From the NCBI RefSeq assembly GCF_007655135.1, contig NC_045130.1, forward strand, positions 32,546,605 to 32,610,604: a stretch of DNA of 64,000 nucleotides, written 5' to 3'. This DNA is from Punica granatum. Lineage: Eukaryota > Streptophyta > Magnoliopsida > Myrtales > Lythraceae. The translations under genes and the position numbers were made by a program. The notes beneath the pieces are model-generated. The model searched no databases. It saw only the letters and a program-made list of their open reading frames with translations, and was not told where the DNA came from. Positions 1 through 16,216 of this stretch are shown here, one piece after another (positions within the stretch are counted from its first letter, which is position 1; each line of letters opens with the position of its first letter).

Positions 1-404
1 TCAAGGGGACCTCCTCCATAGTCCATGAAAGAAACTGAAAATAATACAATAATTTTGATGCGATGCTTAGTGCAATATAAGGGAAGTATAGTTCATGCAA
101 TCATCAAACTGAGACTAAAGTGCGAAATAAGATTTGTTAGCCATAGCATTTGGATTGATTAGTGCTATAAACGACATGAAATAACTACTACCAAAACTGA
201 AGAAGTGTTACCTACCAAAACAAAAAACAGAAGAAGTGTTATATAGAAGTGGGACGGTCGAAGTATCACGAGACGGTCAAGATTCGAAGTAGGGGACTAA
301 TTTGTACTTACAAACTATGAAAGGACTAAAGTGGCCATAGGGTGAAAATACGGTGACCAATGTCAATTTATATTTTGCCCAGAAATATATTATTTCATAT
401 ATTA

Positions 405-478
405 TAATATTAATATTAATATTAATATTATTAGTTAATAATATAAGTATAAATAAATAAATAAATAAATAAGTAAAT
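405..478. repeat. AT-rich microsatellite
   Basis: Runs of TAA/ATT trinucleotides are followed by six or so AAAT units. The rest of 1-480 is AT-rich spacer in which I see no gene. Confidence 0.8.
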
Positions 479-488
479 AAAGAAAAGG

Positions 489-588
489 AAAAAGCGAAGG
501 AACGAGGAGTCACGTGCCGGGACCAGGCACGTGCACGTTCCCGCCATTTCCCGCCAAAAGGGTGGCGCAGTCCCTCATGTTTCCCGCC
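489..588 (+). promoter_or_regulatory. MCM3 promoter: E2F sites and G-boxes
   Basis: Three copies of the E2F-type motif TTCCCGCC lie at 538-545, 547-555 (with leading T) and 580-588 (with leading T). Two CACGTG G-boxes lie at 511-516 and 528-533. E2F control of plant MCM genes at G1/S is established, and the spacing 140-190 bases before the ATG fits a proximal promoter. This is motif recognition only. Confidence 0.75.
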
Positions 589-660
589 ACAACAGCAGCG
601 ACAAATCAAACCCACCGACGAAGAAGAGCAAGGGCAATTCGCCGCCGTCTGCAACTGAGA

Positions 661-718
661 AGAGCCCTCTCTCTCTCTCGCTCTCTGTCTCTCTCTCTGT
701 CTCTCTCTTTCTCTCGTC
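661..718 (+). repeat. CT-rich microsatellite in MCM3 5' UTR
   Basis: A pyrimidine tract of CT units interrupted by CTGT and CTTT ends just before the MCM3 start codon at 725. Such tracts are common in plant 5' UTRs. Confidence 0.8.
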
Positions 719-724
719 GGAGCA

Positions 725-5372
<4,648 letters not shown>

Positions 5373-5981
5373 GTTCGAAGGCAAGTATCTGCAGTGGCAA
5401 TAGACGAATCAAGATCGATGGAGCGAAGATGTCCTCGAGGCCTTACCTTTTGCATAACTTGTCGGTTATATTCCTTCGCAGCGAAGGAAGATCAATATGA
5501 AAAAGTGGAGCATATTCTTGTAACTTGAAGCAGATTTAGATTATGAGATGATCGGAGCACTTTTGCAAATGACAATTCAAAAGTCGTATTCCTCTTGAGT
5601 TACGAGGTATCTTGGTTCCCAAGCGGGGTGATACCTTATTTGTGTTGAGAAAAGTTCAACGTCTATTCATCATAATGAAAAATTCTCACTTGGTGTCAAT
5701 TATAAGCAATTCGTTATATCCTTTGCACGCATCTTTGTTAATCATAACACAATTGTATGCATCATTCGGCTCCTTATTAAGTTTGAGATTCGGGAATTGG
5801 ATACTCTTTGTTTTTAGAGGCGATGCACTTGAGCTAAGCGCGGAAACCGTATGTAACAAAGACCAAAAATCAAAATGATAACAGCTTATTTTAGTATAAA
5901 ATTTTGGCTTTATAAGAAAAAAAAATGATTTGGCATTAATTTTGGGCAAATTAAAATTTTGTAAGAAATGAGTAAAGCTTG
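5373..5981. other. MCM3 3' flank, ancestral left edge of the array
   Basis: No gene is seen. About 5373-5780 recurs in decayed form after each MCM3 terminal-exon copy (near 13000-13330, 19430-19740 and 32720-33120), including the stretch around 5720-5770 that ends in CTTTGCACGCATCTTTGTTA. This marks it as the original sequence next to MCM3 from which the copies were drawn. Confidence 0.7.
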
Positions 5982-8585
5982 GAGTAAATAGGCAATTTGG
6001 TCCATGAATTTACACGGTTGTATCAATTTTATCCCCAACTTATTTTTTGCATCAATTTGGTCCTTGATTTTGTCAAATTACATCAATTTGGTCCTTATTA
6101 CATCAAGTAGGTCCCTCATAAATTGTATCAATGTGGTCCTCGTTACGTAAGTTGTGTCCCTCACTTTAGCATTTTACATCAAATAGGTCATTAGGTTACA
6201 TCAAATTGGTCATTGCTAACATCATTTAGGTCCTCAATGTCATTCCGTTAACTTAAGTTGGTCATGCCGTTGAACGCAGGGTTATTGTTACATCAGTTTT
6301 TTGAAACGTTACACTAAATTGGTCCTTGTTATATTTTTGATAAATTGGGGAAGTTTGGAAGGTTTAGATTGGACGTTACATCAATTTGGATCGTAAGGAG
6401 CATGTTCCCTGGGTGACAACATTGAAGAGACGTTACATGAAATTGATCCTTCTATTATTTTTAGGCACGACAGAGTTGTGTGTGGCAATCGCATTACCTT
6501 CAACTTTGCAAAATAACTTAGCATTAAACAAAATCGATACATTAACAAGTTTCCAGAGGTTCACAAAAAGAGTGCACGTTACTTTGCTAAAGTACTTTTA
6601 CGAAAGAGAGTACAAATTATTTTGACATAGCAACATGTATGCTACTAGAGAGTTGTCCACCATCGCATATACTGCTATCTTCTGCTTACACAGATAGCTC
6701 AGACCTAAAAGTAACCCAAAAAGCATCACATTCAACCTAATATAACTAAAACAACTTGATATGCCATCGATCAAGTGCATAAAAAGTATCACAATCAGCT
6801 TCTTCCATGTTCAATTTATTCAGGAGGGGAGGATGAGAAGGTCCCCTTGGATGGAAATAAGCTGCAAATCTTGCAACAGTTCCAGAACTGGTAGCTTCCA
6901 TGGTCTCTGCTATCATTGAAGTGTAAGAAGGGGGTCTAACTGGGGGGGACGGGCATCTCAGGAGTATGTGCATATAGCAAATTAATAAAAGAGAATCCAT
7001 TATTTTTCAATTGAACATACATATTATGATCATTCTTCCTCTTTGCTTTCACTGCATGTGATTTCTTCCTTACCCTTACTTCACTTGCATTTCCATAGTA
7101 TATAGTACTAGCTCCTATCCCAGTAGATTGTTCAGGAAATGAATGTCATCATCCTCCTCATCCCACTCCATAACTTCATGTGGCTCATTACTAAAGCATT
7201 GATTGGCCATCCCTTCAACAAATTCTCTTTCCCTTTCCCATGTAGTTTCCTGTTCTCTCCGCTAAAGCTCTTCATGTTTCCTCATCTGAAGCTCTTCCCG
7301 CTCCCTCTTCTTTGCAGCTTCACGTTCCCTTATTTCAACTTCACTATTTTCTAACTCCTTAATCTCCTCTTTAGTGAGTTGTATTGGGTTAGCTACATGG
7401 TCATGCTTATAGTGCAAGTGCAACTCACTTTGATCTTGTAAGACAGTAATAATGTATTTGGCATCATGGGTTTATGGCCAAATCAAAGTTCCTAAATGTG
7501 AGGTCTCTATAATGGCAGGCTATAGGTGTATTCCCATAATTCTTAGGCAGTAATTCACAAATCTTAACAACAGTTAGGGTGTCTATATCTATATTTATCT
7601 CACCACCCTCATAAGTCTCGTTGGGACTCCTTACAAATTTTCCTCCATGATGAAGATGCACATCAACTATCTTCCACGAGTGGAAACTGCAAGAATTAGC
7701 AAAAACTACTTTTTATAAACCCTAAAACTTTTACCTTTTTAATAAAGTCAACAACAAATGATGGATTTCAACCCAAAATAACAACCACATAGAGACAGAG
7801 GTATGATCACGATGGAAACCTAAAATAAAACTTATCTTTTTCATTAGACTACCATAGTGGGTGGGCTTATAGAGAGACAAAGAGAGATCTTTACCCAAAC
7901 ATGCAACCATAGAGATATCATCAATGTTCGAAACCCATAAAAAGATCATCTTTTTCATTATGTGGAATCACAATATGATTTTAGAGAGCCAAAGAGACTT
8001 ACCTAGGTATGCAGACAAAGTTACTGTCAGCCCGATTGTCATCCATAGTGCTCAACCCGCTTCTTTCACACTTCACACAATGTAGGCAGAGAAAGAGAGA
8101 AATGGCTTCTGAGAGAAGGAGAAGAAGAGGAATGGGAAGAACCAGAGGAGTGTGAAATGAGCGAGAAATGCAAGAAAGGGAAGAAAAGCTTAAAAAGATA
8201 GACTGACAAAAAGTAATAGAGATAATGTCAAGCCAAGGACTAGATTGATGTAACCTAATCACAGGGTCATAAGATGAAACATTAGTTCGCTTGTCCGTTA
8301 CATCAGTTAGGCTTCTTCTTCTTAACGAACGTCAGTCACTGTCAACCAAAAGTAGCCAACCAACATTGAGGGACCTAATTGATGTAACTGGGGACCCATC
8401 AGATGGGGCAATGTTTCTCAAGGACCACATTGATACAATTTTAATTTCTGAGGGACCTAATTGATGTAACAAAGACCAAATTGATGTAAGTTGAGAAAGT
8501 CAATGACCAAATTGATGCAAAAAATAAGTCAGTGACGAAATTGATACAACCGTGCAAAGTCATGGACCATATAGCCTATTTACTC
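5982..8585. mobile_element. Mutator-like element with long terminal inverted repeats
   Basis: About 190 bases at 5982-6170 match, inverted, about 8400-8585. Both arms begin GAGTAAATAGGC and then iterate short units containing CAATTTGGTCC. The interior carries a minus-strand fragment of a MULE transposase N-terminal domain (7464-7661). A candidate 9-base target duplication, TAAAATTTT at 5952 against TAAAATTTG at 8586, is imperfect and separated from the left arm by about 20 bases, so exact ends are uncertain. The right half recurs at 13966-15122. Apart from the 7464-7661 fragment, nothing coding is recognised. Confidence 0.75.
7464..7661 (-). pseudogene. MULE transposase N-terminal (PB1-like) fragment
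   Basis: The minus strand encodes about 65 residues beginning VHLHHGGKFV, then YEGGE and an ICELLPKNYG stretch. This is typical of the PB1-like N-terminal region of plant Mutator-like transposases. No catalytic DDE domain is found nearby, so this is a remnant. A related copy lies at 14023-14247, where the longer DVHLHHGGRF context is kept. Confidence 0.65.
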
Positions 8586-8915
8586 TAAAATTTGTTAATG
8601 GAATAATGGAACAGTTAACGAGGAAAATTTTGTAGTTTCTTTCTTTTAGTTGGCCCCTTACTTGTGGTCAAAGCTATTCTACCAGAAAGGATTTGTGGGA
8701 GTTACTCCACGTTTACATGTGATATTGGGAAGTTAGAAAAAAAAAATTTCTTCTCTTTTAATAGTTATACTTATAAGGGTAAAATCGGAACAAAAAGTAA
8801 GACTAACTATCCTCATATCTAGCTTTATTATATGATAGTACATATTATAGATTTAGTAAAATGTCAGGGGATTGGAAAGTCAATGGCAGAAAAGATAGGG
8901 AAATGAGAGAGAGTG

Positions 8916-9137
8916 GAACATTATTAGTGATTGCCTAGTGGTTCCAAACTCACTCCCATATAGTTTGAAAACCCCAGGTCTCAAGTTCGAATCCCTCCGG
9001 GGACATATGCTAGGGTGGGCTCTTTGCCTTGGGCTTGGGGTCATCTCAGACTTTTGTGAACTATACTACGCCCCTAGTGATGCTACGCTGATGGGACCGA
9101 AAATTGTATAGCGGGAGGCCGGTAAGGTTGTCATTAC
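8916..9137 (+). mobile_element. tRNA-derived SINE, family 1
   Basis: This 222-base insertion has Pol III-type boxes: A box TGCCTAGTGGTT near 8952 and B box AGTTCGAATCC near 8984. It is flanked by an 8-base direct repeat AGAGAGTG (8908-8915 and 9138-9145). The matching site in the duplicated copy near 15410 reads straight through without it, which fixes both ends. A second, diverged family member lies inverted at 58075-58258. Confidence 0.85.
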
Positions 9138-9145
9138 AGAGAGTG

Positions 9146-9903
9146 AGTGGAAGAGAGTTAGTGAGAAGTTAAGAAGAGAATCAACCGTGAGCCGAATGTT
9201 TTCAAATAACGGCTTTTCTTAAGCATTTGCCGGCTTTTATATATTATATTAGATAGACTAGGAGGTGCAAGCCGCTCATTGGGCGAGCATGTAAAAATAT
9301 TTATTTATTAGGCTTTAGTCCCATAACCCACATAAATAATATTAATTTATCGAAATTTTTTCTAAGTTATGGATTTTGCTTTAATTTAAAATATATTCGA
9401 ATATTTTCAATTTCTAAAGAGATAGAAGTATCAAGGAGAAAGAATGGATACAAGTATAGGAATCTATCCAAAGGAATTCAATACTTCGAGAAGTCGAGAA
9501 GACGATCAATTGTGAGCTCAGGGTCTTCAATTAAAGACTTTTCATAGGCATCTGCTGAATTTTATGTATTATAATAGATTACTATGACGATGACCCCAAC
9601 CCAATTTAATGGTGTCTAATAATAAAAATATATATAACATGGGCAATTTTGTTAATCGAAATGGAGACGAAACGGTCTTCGTGCTCCATGATATATTAGA
9701 GAAAAAGAAGAGAGAGAGAAGGATAGAACATTTGAAGAATGTGTGAATCCAAATGGGAACATCACTTACAAAACAGGGAATGTTGGAACCGACCGACTCA
9801 GCATCACCTTTACTTGTACTTCAATCAACGACTGATTCGGTTCATGTACCGGCAGCAGGAGAGCAGAGTGTATATATAAAGAAGGAGAGCTAAAGGATTC
9901 AAT
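9146..9903. other. SDR-A upstream region
   Basis: No gene is seen. The stretch aligns by eye with 15420-16216 (upstream of SDR-B), and its last 200 bases with 29150-29386 (upstream of SDR-D). The duplication therefore carried the promoter with the gene. Confidence 0.7.
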
Positions 9904-11939
9904 ATGGCCACTTCGCTGCTCTTCAGAAGCTCTCTTCATCATCATCATCAATTTGGTCTCGCTAAACCAAACCCTTTCTCCCCTTCTCCTCCTTCATCTT
10001 TCTCTCCAGCAGGCAAGGGCAGGTTCCCTTCCCTCAGGTCCATTAAGGTATCCCTCCCTCTTCTTCTGCTTGTTCCTGGGTGACCCGAGCATAAGTTCAA
10101 GTCCTGATCTCGATCCACATCGATCTCGATTGATGAGTTGAAGTTGCATTTCCGTCTAACGAATTCCTGACTTCTAATTCTTTGGAGTTGAATGCTAATT
10201 GTTGGCAAGAAAGTTGATGTATATATATATATTTTTGGTTCTGGTAGATGCAAGGGAGCGGCGGGGGGAAGAGTAAAGTGTTTGTTGCTGGGGCAACGGG
10301 GAGCACTGAAAACAGGATAGTTCATGAGCTGCTCAAAAGAGGTTTCGCAGTCAATGTGGGGGTGGATGACTTGGAGGTGGCCAAGTCCACTTTTGCTTGC
10401 AACGACCCGTCCCTTAAGATTGTGAGTTCTCTCTGCTCTAATTCCATTCATTCCTGTGCTGCACATTTACGTAATATGGTTGATTGATGTATTATATAAA
10501 AGATGAAGATGCCACTTTACATGTTATTTTGGGCACTTGGTTGAAGAGACATGTAATGCTGGTGAAAATTTCGGTGTTAAGGAAGAGGTGGAATTGACTG
10601 ACCACCCTGAACAGTTGGACAAAGTAATAGAGAACAGTATGGAGGCTGTGGTTTGGGTCACAGAGGTTATTAAGCCTGAGCAACATTTGCCCCGAAAGGT
10701 CAGTTGAATTTCACGCTTCACCTTCTCTGGTCCGGTGACTGTTGCCAGTTTCTACTTAATTAAACCGTGAAAATCGGCTGTGGCTTAACTTTTGTCAAGT
10801 AGGCTGCGCATTTGTGACTTTGGATTTCTGGGCGAACTTTGATCGCTTATCGGCTCCCTTTCAAGACATTGATTTCCAGTAATATAAACTGGAAAGTCAT
10901 TACTCCTTTTAGCCTCTGTATTATTCATATCGCACCAACTTCAGTATGAACAAAACCGGATCATGCTTCTGGGATGGTGAAATCATGATCTGTAGTGATA
11001 CCCTTACTGTTTTACTTCACTCGTTGAGTCACTGGAAATTTGGTGTCACAGGTTGACTATGAGGGCACAGTTGACCTCGTTAAAGCTTGCAAGGAGAAAC
11101 GCGTTGGTAGATTCATCCTCATCAGTTCATTTCTATTAAATATAGCTGCAGCGGGACAAAAATCTGATGGTTGTACAGCGGGAAAAAAACCTGACGGTTG
11201 TACAGAGGAACAAAAACCTGATGATGGTAATTTCCCCAACGCTCTCCACCACGCTCTCCACCAAGCCCTTCTGGCGGAGAAACATATCAAAACATCAGGC
11301 ATAAAGTACACAATCATAAGGCCGGTCAGCCTCCGAGATGATCCCCAAAGTGGAAAGGGGCAAAAGGTACGGCATTTTCCGCTGAGACATCGTGGGTTGC
11401 TCCATCTTAAACATTTTCCTGTTTACTTTATCTCTCTTTTTTTCCTTCAAGGAAAAGAAAAGGGATAATGTGTGTCGAATTGAGTTTTACACGACGCAAT
11501 TAGAAAACAGACATCTCATGAAATATGGGCAAGTCATCTTTGTTTTTGCCCTTGGTTTTCTGAAGAGAATGAAATTGAAAGCTATCACAGGTGTTACGTT
11601 TCTTCGTCTTCTTCTTCCCCTACAGTTTCAGTTCACATTAAGCTTCACGGGAGAACCACCAACCTGTTAGTCTGATCACAAGATTCTATGATCGAACATA
11701 TCTTATTGAGTTCTTTGTTTTTCTGTCGTTCAGTTTTCAAAAGACCATATTTGTTCCAGAGCCAAACAGAGTTGCATTTCCCTCCTAATCCTCGTAAGGT
11801 GTCTGAGCTTTTCGGTGTGTTTTATTAGGACAACCCTCTGCACAAGGTTTCAGTATCCACGGGTCAGGTTGCAAAATTTGCTGTGGATGCAATATCTAAG
11901 GACAACACAGACGACCAGGTTGTTGAGATTATTGCTTAA
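9904..11939 (+). CDS. SDR copy A, C-terminally truncated
   Basis: Diverged paralogue of the plastid atypical SDR (At2g34460-like) gene. Exons 9904-10047, 10248-10421, 10582-10698, 11052-11366 and 11829-11939 are all in phase 0 with no internal stop, giving 286 codons. Exon 1 encodes a Ser/His-rich plastid-transit-like leader. The nucleotide-binding motif reads GATGSTE instead of GATGSTG (Glu codon 10308-10310). A TAA at 11937-11939 removes the last 18 residues found in copies C and D. Exon 4 carries a 27-base tandem repeat (11154-11228) encoding QKSDGCTAG-like units where copy C has the LNPAYIFLNVFGL segment. The exon 5 acceptor is TTATTAG rather than TTATCAG. Loss of dehydrogenase activity is inferred. 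It may be a pseudogene, although the open frames argue that it became inactive recently or is still expressed. Confidence 0.7.
11154..11228 (+). repeat. 27-base coding minisatellite in SDR-A exon 4
   Basis: Two full 27-base units (11154-11180, 11181-11207) and a partial third encode 9-residue repeats of the type KPDGCTEE. Copy B has about two shorter units near 17585-17630. Copies C and D have none. Confidence 0.85.
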
Positions 11940-12551
11940 GCTGATGCTCCGAAGAGGCCTGTTTGAGGAACTCTTATTGGTTCCAATTAAGCAAGGTGAA
12001 AGCGCGGGTATGAACTCTTGAATGTATACATTCGAAATAGAACTGTATCACTTGCATATCTAGATCTAATACTGCAGTGGATGATGAAGCTTGAAATGGA
12101 ATAATTGTGTATTTTCATTAAAGAGTGGAAGATTTCACTCCTTAATTGCATTGTATTTCTTCGTTTGGTAACGAGATTCAATAAAGATACTCGGCTATCC
12201 CTCAAAGACTTGGGACATTTTGAGCTTAATGCACGTAAGGTTTCCATGGAGTCAGAAGATTTTAAGATCTCATCGGATTTTCTCTGAAAGCAATCGTTGA
12301 TGTAAGGTTTGTGGTCGAAAAGTGGGACGAATGTCCGACTTCAGGGTGAACGATAGATGCAGCACCAAACTTAAAAGCATGATGAGCATGATGAACTGTA
12401 AAAATAGCAAACTGGCCATACATTGATCGAAGCTTTGTTATTATCAAACAAACAAAGGAAAGCCCAAATTATTGTTCATGATCCCATTACAACATCTAAA
12501 TAGAGGACATCAAATAAGTACTAATTGTGCTCATAGCTGTGCTGAAATAAC

Positions 12552-12957
12552 TTATCGACGTTTCTTTCCAGTCACAGCTTCCCGTGCCTGCATTGCAAGG
12601 CATCAATAAACTAAGCAGCCCTGTTTAATATGAATTAGCTGAAATGAAAATGGAATGCTGTTCCCACGTAAAGTATCAATGCTGTTATTCAATCTCGAGA
12701 TATTTCTGCTCCCTGAACTGAGGAATAAAGCATCCTGATGAAAAGAATTGGAACTCAGGGTCCTGTGCAAAGACGAAGGGCCCTCCATCTTGCATTCAGA
12801 GAGCATCGATCTCGCTTCATGTCTGCGACGTCAGCTCCAACAGCCGTAGCAAGACCAGTCTTGTTTATAACCTGCAAAATTAGGGAAGAAAAAATAAGTA
12901 GAATGAAGTATGAACTTTTTTGGCCAGACACGTTATATAGGCATCAAATTAATTGAT
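12552..12957 (-). pseudogene. UreG 3' remnant (exons 5-6), after SDR-A
   Basis: On the minus strand, exon 6 (TAA at 12552-12554, ending in a GKKRR-like C terminus) and exon 5 (about 12763-12871, encoding NKTGLA- and [12 protein letters not shown] pieces with changes) match UreG at 24097-24576. The intron 4 match runs on to about 12950, where it stops abruptly and MCM3 sequence begins. Exons 1-4 are missing, so this cannot make a GTPase. Confidence 0.85.
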
Positions 12958-13290
12958 GCTATGTTGGTGCTAGTTCCAGAAACTGCAAGACGATAACAGA
13001 TACTGCGCATATGATTAGCTGGGTTAGAACTAGAAGGTGAGCGTCTGCAGTGGTGATATATGAATCAACATCGATGGCGTGAAGATGTCATTTATGACTT
13101 TTCTTTTACATAACTTGTCTGTCATGTTCCTTCTCTGCAAAGGCAGATCAAATATGAAAAATTGGAACATGTTCTTGTAGCTTAATGCAGATCTTAGTTA
13201 ATTTAGATTATGATATGATGATCAGAGAACTTTTACAAAAGACGATTCAAAATTCGCATTCCTCATTAGTGATTGAGGTTACTCGTTTCC
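12958..13290 (+). pseudogene. MCM3 terminal-exon remnant 1
   Basis: This matches MCM3 intron 15 end, exon 16 and 3' flank (5292-5640). The exon-like part begins near 12980 with the KLQDDN codons but has lost about 17 bases inside the exon. It sits directly against the UreG intron 4 remnant. Confidence 0.85.
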
Positions 13291-13334
13291 CAAGCGATGC
13301 CATACCATGATTACATTAAGCAAAAATTCAACTT

Positions 13335-13522
13335 TTTTGTTTTTCGATGTATACCCTGGTATCCAGAAGCCCATCGGGCCCCAACTAATCCAGTTCGAAC
13401 CAGGTTGGCCAACTAAGGAAGTAAAGTCATCACAGTTGAATTTTCTCCATTTACAAGACTAGAACCCGAGACTTTACTTAAGGAAAACAAGCACCGAATC
13501 GTTTGAACCAATCCATGTTGGT
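13335..13522 (-). mobile_element. tRNA-derived SINE, family 2
   Basis: This 188-base element lies in minus orientation. It is flanked by the perfect 11-base direct repeat AAATTCAACTT (13324-13334 and 13523-13533), with its A-rich 3' tail seen as T-runs at the left edge. A B-box-like GGGTTCTAGTC lies on the minus strand. The same site is empty next to SDR-D (near 33010) and next to MCM3 (near 5655). It is shared with 19745-19915. Confidence 0.85.
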
Positions 13523-13555
13523 AAATTCAACTTCGATTCACCAAAAAGAAAAGGT

Positions 13556-13965
13556 TTAATTACCTAGAAAAATACGACTTTTGCACTTTTTCCTAAATAT
13601 AGCACGACTTTTAGAAAATAGCACAGAAATGCACGAACTTTGCATTTTTTCCTAAATATAGCACGAATTTTTAGAGTAGCACAAAAAGACATGACCTTTG
13701 TTTTTTTTTCCTAAATATATCATGATCTTTAAAAAATAGCACAGAAATGCACGACTTTATGTTTAGCTACATTTCTAGCACGACGTTAATTATTAGTCAA
13801 ATGTAACGGTAACAGCTAACGACGGCTCGTAGCACAACATGATTGTACGAGTGGATCTCACATATTTTTATTTAATTAAAAAATAATTCTAAAAAATTAA
13901 AAAAATTAAAAAGAAGATTTTTTTCCTAAAAAAAGAAAGGAGCGGATTGTACATTGCAGGGGAGC
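13556..13965. mobile_element. Solo left arm of a fold-back element
   Basis: Iterated units containing CTAAATATAGCACGAC match the left arm of the complete fold-back element at 19925-20900. The match ends inside what would be the loop and continues as MULE sequence from 13966, so this is a duplication breakpoint rather than an insertion edge. Confidence 0.8.
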
Positions 13966-15122
13966 AATGATCTTGTAAGACAGTAATTAGGTATCTGGCA
14001 TCATGGTTTGTTAGGAACGGGTTTATGGCCAAATCAAATTTTCTAAATGTGGGGTCTCTATAAGGCAGGTTGTAGGTGTACTCCTATAATTCTTAGGTAA
14101 CAATTCACAAATCTTAATAGCAATTAGGGTGTCTACATCTATATTTGTGAAAGTGAATAACTCACTACCCTTATAACTCTCCCTAGGACTCCCTGCAAAT
14201 CTCCCTCCATGATGAAGATGTACATCAACTGTTTTCCACAAGTGCACACTGCAAGAATAAGCAAAACTCTACTTTATGAACCCTAAAATTTTACCTTTTT
14301 AACAAAGCCAACAACAAACGATGGATTTCAACCCAAAAAAACAACCACATAGAGATAGAGGTATGATCACGATGGAAACACAAAATAAAGCTCATCTTTT
14401 TCATTACACTACCATAATGAGCTTATAGAGAGACAAAGAGAGATCTCTACCCAAACATGCAACCACAGAGATATCATCAATGATCGAAACCCATGAAAAG
14501 ATCATCTTTTTCATCGCGTGGAATCACAATATGATTTTAGAGAGCCAGAAGACTTGCCTAGGTATGCAGACAAAGTTATTGTCAGTCCGATCGTCATCCA
14601 TAGTGCGCACACACCTTGCTTCTTTCACGCTTCACAAAATGTAGGTGGAGAAAAAGAGAAATGGCTTATGAGAGATGGGAAGAAACAGAGGAGTGTGAAA
14701 TGAGCGAGAAATGCAAGAGAGAGGAGAGGAGCTTAAAAAGATAGACTGACAAAAAGTAAGAGAGAGAATGTTAAGCTGGGGACCATATTGATGTAACCTA
14801 ATCACATCGTTGTAAGATGGAACATCAGTTCACTTGTCCGTTACATTAGTTAGGCTTTTTCTACTTACGGACCTTAGTCACCGTCAACCAAAAGCAGCCA
14901 ACCAACGTTGAGGGGGCCTGATTGATATAATAAGGAACCCATCTGATGGGGCAATGTTTCTCAAGGACCACATGCAATTTTAATTTATGAGGGACCTACT
15001 TGGTGTAATAAGGATCAAATTGATGTAACTTGACAAAGTCAATGGCCAAATTAATGAAAAAATAAGTCAGGACTAAATTGATGTAACCGTGCCAAGTTAG
15101 GGACCAAATTACCTATTTACTC
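13966..15122. mobile_element. Right half of the Mutator-like element
   Basis: Collinear with 7438-8585, including the transposase N-terminal fragment (14023-14247, minus) and the right inverted-repeat arm ending TATTTACTC. The left half is absent because the tandem duplication started inside the element. Confidence 0.8.
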
Positions 15123-16216
15123 TAAATTTTGTTAAGGGAATAATGGAACAGTTAACGAGGAAAATTTTGTAATTTCTTTCTTTTAGTTGGCCCTTCATTG
15201 TGCGCAAAGCTATTCTATCAGAAAGGATTTGTGGGAGTTACTCCACGTTTACATGTGATATTGGGGAGTTGGAAAAGAAAATTTATAAGTGTAAAATCGG
15301 AACAAAAAGTGAGACTAACTATCCTCATATCTAGCTTTATTATATGATAGTATAGATTTAGTAAAATGTCTGGGGATTGGAGTGACAATGGCAGAAAAGA
15401 TAGGGAAATGAGAGTGAGTGGAAGAGAGTTAGTGAGAAGTTGAGAGGAGAATCAACCTTGAGCCGAAGGTTTTCAAATAATGGCTTTTCTTAATCATTTG
15501 TCAGCTTTTATATATTGTATTAGATAGACTAGGTGCAAGCTGCGCATTGACGTGAACATGTAAAAATATTTATTTATTACGCTTCAGTCCCATAACCCAT
15601 AGAAATTATATTAATTTATCGAAATTTTTTTCTAAGTTATGGATTTTGCTTTAATTTAAAATATATTTGAATATTTTCAATTTTTAAAGAGATATAAGTA
15701 TCAAGGAGAAAGAATGGATAAAAATTATACGAATCTACTGAAACGAATTCAATACTTTGAGAAGTCGAGAAGACCAATAATTTTTGTGAGCTCAAGGTTT
15801 TCAATTAAAGACTTTTCATAGGCATCTGTCGAATTTTATGTATTATAATAGATCACTATGACGATGACCCCAATTTAATGGTTTCTAATAATAATAATAT
15901 ATATAACATGGGCAATTTTGTTAACCGAAATTGAGACGAAACGGTCTTCGTGCTTCATGATATATTAGAGAAAAAGAAGAAATATAGAAGGATAGAACAT
16001 TTGAAGAATGTGTGAATCCAAATGGGAACATCACTTACAAAACAGGGACTGTTCGAACCGACCGACTCAGCATCACCTTTACTTGTACGTCAATCAATGA
16101 CTGATTCGGTTCATGTACGGGGCAACGTCTTGGGCTTCCTTGCCCTGCTTTTAAATGGCGAGGAGCAGCAGGAGAGCAGAGTTTATGTATGAAGAGGGAG
16201 AGCTAAAGGATTCAAG
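15123..16216. other. SDR-B upstream region
   Basis: No gene is seen. It is collinear with 8586-9903 but lacks the SINE found there, so it preserves the empty site near 15410. Confidence 0.75.

Noticed and set aside
8940..9010. Possible tRNA gene
   Set aside because: Has A and B boxes but no cloverleaf closure, no acceptor stem, and target-site repeats around a longer unit. It is a SINE head.
12980..13060. Alternative last exons of MCM3 in the downstream copies
   Set aside because: Although acceptor sites are kept at 19372 and 32674, the copies lie 14-27 kb away beyond other genes, the first has an internal deletion and the other two have lost the stop codon.
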